A stretch of 29,284 nt of DNA, taken from positions 1 to 29,284 of the IMG/VR virus record IMGVR_UViG_3300020020_000131. The stretch is one strand, 5' to 3'. The first letter of the stretch is position 1, and every line of letters begins with the position of its first letter. Source of the stretch: a virus. Below the pieces are notes generated by a model, which searched no databases, was not told the DNA's origin, and saw only the letters and a program-made list of their open reading frames with translations. The translations under genes and the position numbers were made by a program. Shown piece after piece: positions 27,704 to 29,284 of the stretch.

Positions 27704-27906
27704 CGGCGGCGCTCCGGGTTGTGGGTGAGGTGATAGCCGTGATGCACCTCACACCAGTACACCTTGACATGCGAACCGGCCACGAGTCGGCGGGCGCCCA
27801 TCGCCGCGTTGCGGGACTCGAACGTGTGCTTGCCAGAGTTGCCGTGCTGACACGGGACGACGGGTTGGCCGACCGGTTTCATCTTCGGGACACGTAGACG
27901 GCGCAT
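27700..27906 (-). CDS. 68-residue Cys/His protein, leaderless start
   Basis: ATG at 27906 lies 7 nt behind TATAAT with the CGGGGTT version of the promoter tail. Starts 'MRRLRVPKMKP', then 'PCQHGNSGKHTFESRNAAMGARRL' and 'VYWCEVHHGYHLTHN'. The 'KxxFxSxxxAxxA...YxCxxCxxxHLT' pattern resembles a small phage Zn-binding family. The upstream HNH gene ends within the TATAAT box. Confidence 0.7.
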   Translation of the reverse strand: MRRLRVPKMKPVGQPVVPCQHGNSGKHTFESRNAAMGARRLVAGSHVKVYWCEVHHGYHLTHNPERRR

Positions 27907-27919
27907 AACCCCGATTATA
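27907..27919 (-). promoter_or_regulatory. Partial dispersed promoter before 27906 gene
   Basis: TATAAT (27914-27919) then CGGGGTT and ATG at 27906. The -35 part (TTTACT) is absent because the HNH gene occupies it; the HNH TAA stop (27915-27917) is inside the TATAAT box. Confidence 0.6.
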
Positions 27920-28220
27920 CAATACTTACGGGCCGTCCACCCGAATACCCCCGACTCGCCGTCCGGATCGCATGGTGATTGGCACACACCACGTCGCAGG
28001 TGTCGAATACACGTTGGATCCGAGCCAGCGACCAGTTCGGATGCAGAGCACTATGGTGGTTACTCCGGTCCTTGACGTTGGGATCTGGGTGATCGAATTG
28101 CAACGCGGCTGGATGTTCCTTGAACCCACACACGACACAGCCACGAGCCAGTTTGAAGGCGTCGATCATGGCCCGCCGACGCCTAAGGAACAGCGCATCC
28201 TTGGGCTTCCGGCGCGCCAT
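27915..28220 (-). CDS. HNH endonuclease, leaderless start
   Basis: 101 residues. 'ARGCVVCGFKEHPAALQFDHPDP' (C28, C31, D43-H44) and 'CDVVCANHHAIRT' (C75, C79, N81, H82/H83) form the HNH core with a Zn site. A basic start ('MARRKPKDALFLRRRRAM') precedes it. Free-standing small HNH proteins act as homing or packaging-associated nickases. The ATG at 28220 has a TATAAT box 7 nt upstream. The gene ends on the -10 box of the next gene, so it may have inserted into a promoter region. Confidence 0.85.
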   Translation of the reverse strand: MARRKPKDALFLRRRRAMIDAFKLARGCVVCGFKEHPAALQFDHPDPNVKDRSNHHSALHPNWSLARIQRVFDTCDVVCANHHAIRTASRGYSGGRPVSIV

Positions 28221-28227
28221 CAGATGG

Positions 28228-28233
28228 ATTATA
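28228..28233 (-). promoter_or_regulatory. -10 box for HNH gene
   Basis: TATAAT followed by CCATCTG and ATG: spacing 7 nt, as in the dispersed promoter. The flanking AATAGGGG, TTTACT and TGGGGTT parts are missing, so this is a separate promoter or a degenerate copy. Confidence 0.5.
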
Positions 28234-28244
28234 GCCGGGTGGGT

Positions 28245-28838
28245 TTAGGGGGCGAGGAGAACGGCGAGATCGGCGGCGGACTCGACGAGGGGACGGGTGC
28301 CGTCGAGGCGGACGGTGGGGCGGGAGTTGATGAGGTTGTTGACTTTGGTGACGCGACCTTTCCACCACGAGTGGTTCTGTTCGGGTTGGCCGTGGGCGGC
28401 GGCGCGGGCGGCGGCTTGTTGGCGGGCTTGGGGGATGGGGGTGTCGAGCCAGACGAGGGTGAGGTTGGGGCAGGCGGCGAGGAACTTGTTGTTGGCGAGC
28501 CGGTCACCTTCGCCGAGGAGCACCGCGGGAATCTGTTTGTCGTCGGGAAGGGTGCTGGCGAACACGTCGGGGTTAATTTCGAGCCCGGCCAAGATGCGGT
28601 CGATGCAGGCGAGGACAGTGACCCAGTCGATCGCCTTCGGGTTGATGTTCATGGCGAGCGTGTCGGTCCCGCCGAACGGGTCACGATGCCGGCCAAGATG
28701 CCAAAGGGTGCCGTGGCGGACGTGCGGGATCGGGGTGAGATGCTCGACGACCGGTTGAAGGTCGAGAAGTTGCAAGGCGAGGTTGACGACGGTCGTCTTG
28801 CCGGAGCCCGAGAGCCCGACGAGGTAAACGGTCCTCAT
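28245..28838 (-). CDS. P-loop nucleoside kinase-like protein
   Basis: 197 residues from the ATG at 28838 (ATGA with the upstream gene). Walker A is 'VYLVGLSGSGKTT' (K14, T15). 'NNKFLAACPNLTLVWLDTP' gives the second strand, and 'RQQAAARAAAHGQPEQNHSWWKGR' looks like a lid segment with Arg residues. The order fits a small kinase of the adenylylsulfate/nucleoside-kinase type that phosphorylates a nucleotide or another small metabolite. The start was chosen at 28838 because the P-loop begins directly after it. Confidence 0.75.
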   Translation of the reverse strand: MRTVYLVGLSGSGKTTVVNLALQLLDLQPVVEHLTPIPHVRHGTLWHLGRHRDPFGGTDTLAMNINPKAIDWVTVLACIDRILAGLEINPDVFASTLPDDKQIPAVLLGEGDRLANNKFLAACPNLTLVWLDTPIPQARQQAAARAAAHGQPEQNHSWWKGRVTKVNNLINSRPTVRLDGTRPLVESAADLAVLLAP

Positions 28839-29122
28839 GGCAGACCCCCGGCGTAGACATGCCAGCAGAACGGGCCGATGACACACGAACCGACGTGTTG
28901 CGGAGCGTCGTCGGGAATCGGGTGACCGGTGCCGATGAACGTCAACAAGACTTTGCGGTGTAGATCACCAGGCAACGGATCGATGGTGTGCTCGATCCAC
29001 ACGGTCGGCGTGTAGTCGCCTTCGGGGAGGTCGGGTGCGGCGCCGACGTGGACGACTTTCGGGTCCACTAGATTCACGCCGCGCCCGCCATGCTGTAGGT
29101 CATACCTGTAGACGGTCCTCAT
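28835..29122 (-). CDS. DUF7352-like small protein
   Basis: 95 residues from the ATG at 29122 behind AAGGAAACGAGG. 'MRTVYRYDL' start, 'KVVHVGAAPD' and 'VLLTFIGTGHPIPDDAPQHVGSCVIGPFCWHVYAGG' at the end match a common small actinophage family (strand-rich with GTGHPIP and WHVY motifs), which I recall as DUF7352. Function unknown. Start shifted 16 codons in from the first ATG to give the strong ribosome-binding site. Confidence 0.75.
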   Translation of the reverse strand: MRTVYRYDLQHGGRGVNLVDPKVVHVGAAPDLPEGDYTPTVWIEHTIDPLPGDLHRKVLLTFIGTGHPIPDDAPQHVGSCVIGPFCWHVYAGGLP

Positions 29123-29284
29123 AATGCCTCGTTTCCTTGTTGGGTGAGGGTGAGCCAGCGTTCCAGCCACGCCAACGCGTGGGGGTTGTCGAGAGCGCGT
29201 GGTCGACAGGCACGGATGTGGGCGACGACGGAGTCGGGCGGGATGAGGGCCAGCCGGACGAGAGCGACGGCGGCGACGAGGGCG
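29119..29284 (-). CDS. Hypothetical protein, 5' end cut by window edge
   Basis: The last 54 codons are visible (reading frame from 29283). Helical: 'ALVAAVALVRLALIPPDSVVAHIRACR' and 'NPHALAWLERWLTLTQQGN'. The TGA (29119-29121) overlaps the ATG of the DUF7352-like gene. Its start and full length lie outside the window, and no family is recognised. Confidence 0.55.
   Translation of the reverse strand, partial: ALVAAVALVRLALIPPDSVVAHIRACRPRALDNPHALAWLERWLTLTQQGNEAL

Noticed and set aside
27972-28856. 294-codon plus-strand frame opposite the kinase-like and HNH genes
   Set aside because: Gly/Glu/Val/Asp-rich shadow. The P-loop and HNH motifs on the minus strand show which strand is coding.

Overview
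The window is a GC-rich stretch of a tailed-phage (Caudoviricetes, siphovirus-like) genome or prophage with an actinobacterial host. Evidence: the portal, MuF-type, capsid and tail proteins resemble actinophage families, GTG starts are frequent, and several promoters place the -10 box 7 nt before the start codon, which implies leaderless mRNAs. These calls rest on reading the sequence alone. All supported genes but one lie on the minus strand, packed head-to-tail with ATGA, GTGA or TGATG junctions. The layout below runs in the direction of transcription, from right to left.

29.3-25.6 kb: a string of small genes. They include a DUF7352-like protein, a P-loop kinase-like protein, a free-standing HNH endonuclease with its own promoter, a possible pentapeptide-like protein, membrane peptides and many Cys-pair mini-proteins. 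Three junctions here share a short repeated sequence.

25.6-19.3 kb: packaging and DNA modification. A putative small terminase comes first and the large terminase last. Between them lie a DPPY-motif DNA methyltransferase, an RHH-type regulator with a palindrome upstream, a PP-loop/PAPS-reductase-like enzyme, a VUT/YhhQ-like transporter and a queuine-transglycosylase-like (DpdA-like) protein. The last three look like a 7-deazaguanine DNA-modification cassette.

19.3-13.2 kb: a DUF1360-like membrane protein, a Rho-N/SAP-like peptide, a papain-like cysteine protease, a second cysteine-hydrolase-like protein, small Zn-binding proteins, a single-pass membrane peptide and a secreted TIM-barrel hydrolase with a long Thr/Ser/Pro linker.

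13.2-1 kb: the head module. It holds the portal, a Zn-ribbon peptide, a MuF head-morphogenesis protein interrupted by an intein, a holin-like protein plus a secreted SGNH esterase, a DUF6011-like protein, a large capsid-maturation protein carrying a 2H phosphoesterase domain, and a major capsid protein with an acidic scaffold-like N-terminus. A structural protein follows, then the 5' part of a probable major tail protein.

Two features stand out. First, the MuF intein (9786-10673) carries a complete EDxHD/Vsr-like homing endonuclease gene (9846-10634) on the opposite strand. That gene has its own TATAAT box and ribosome-binding site. It fits between the last and first splicing blocks and lies in exact codon register with the intein, so one DNA segment seems to encode the splicing element on one strand and its homing nuclease on the other. 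Second, a dispersed promoter cassette (TTTACT, 17 bp, TATAAT, 7 nt, start codon), preceded by AATAGGGG, recurs at full length four times and in partial form at least twice more. It splits the minus-strand operon into separately started transcripts.
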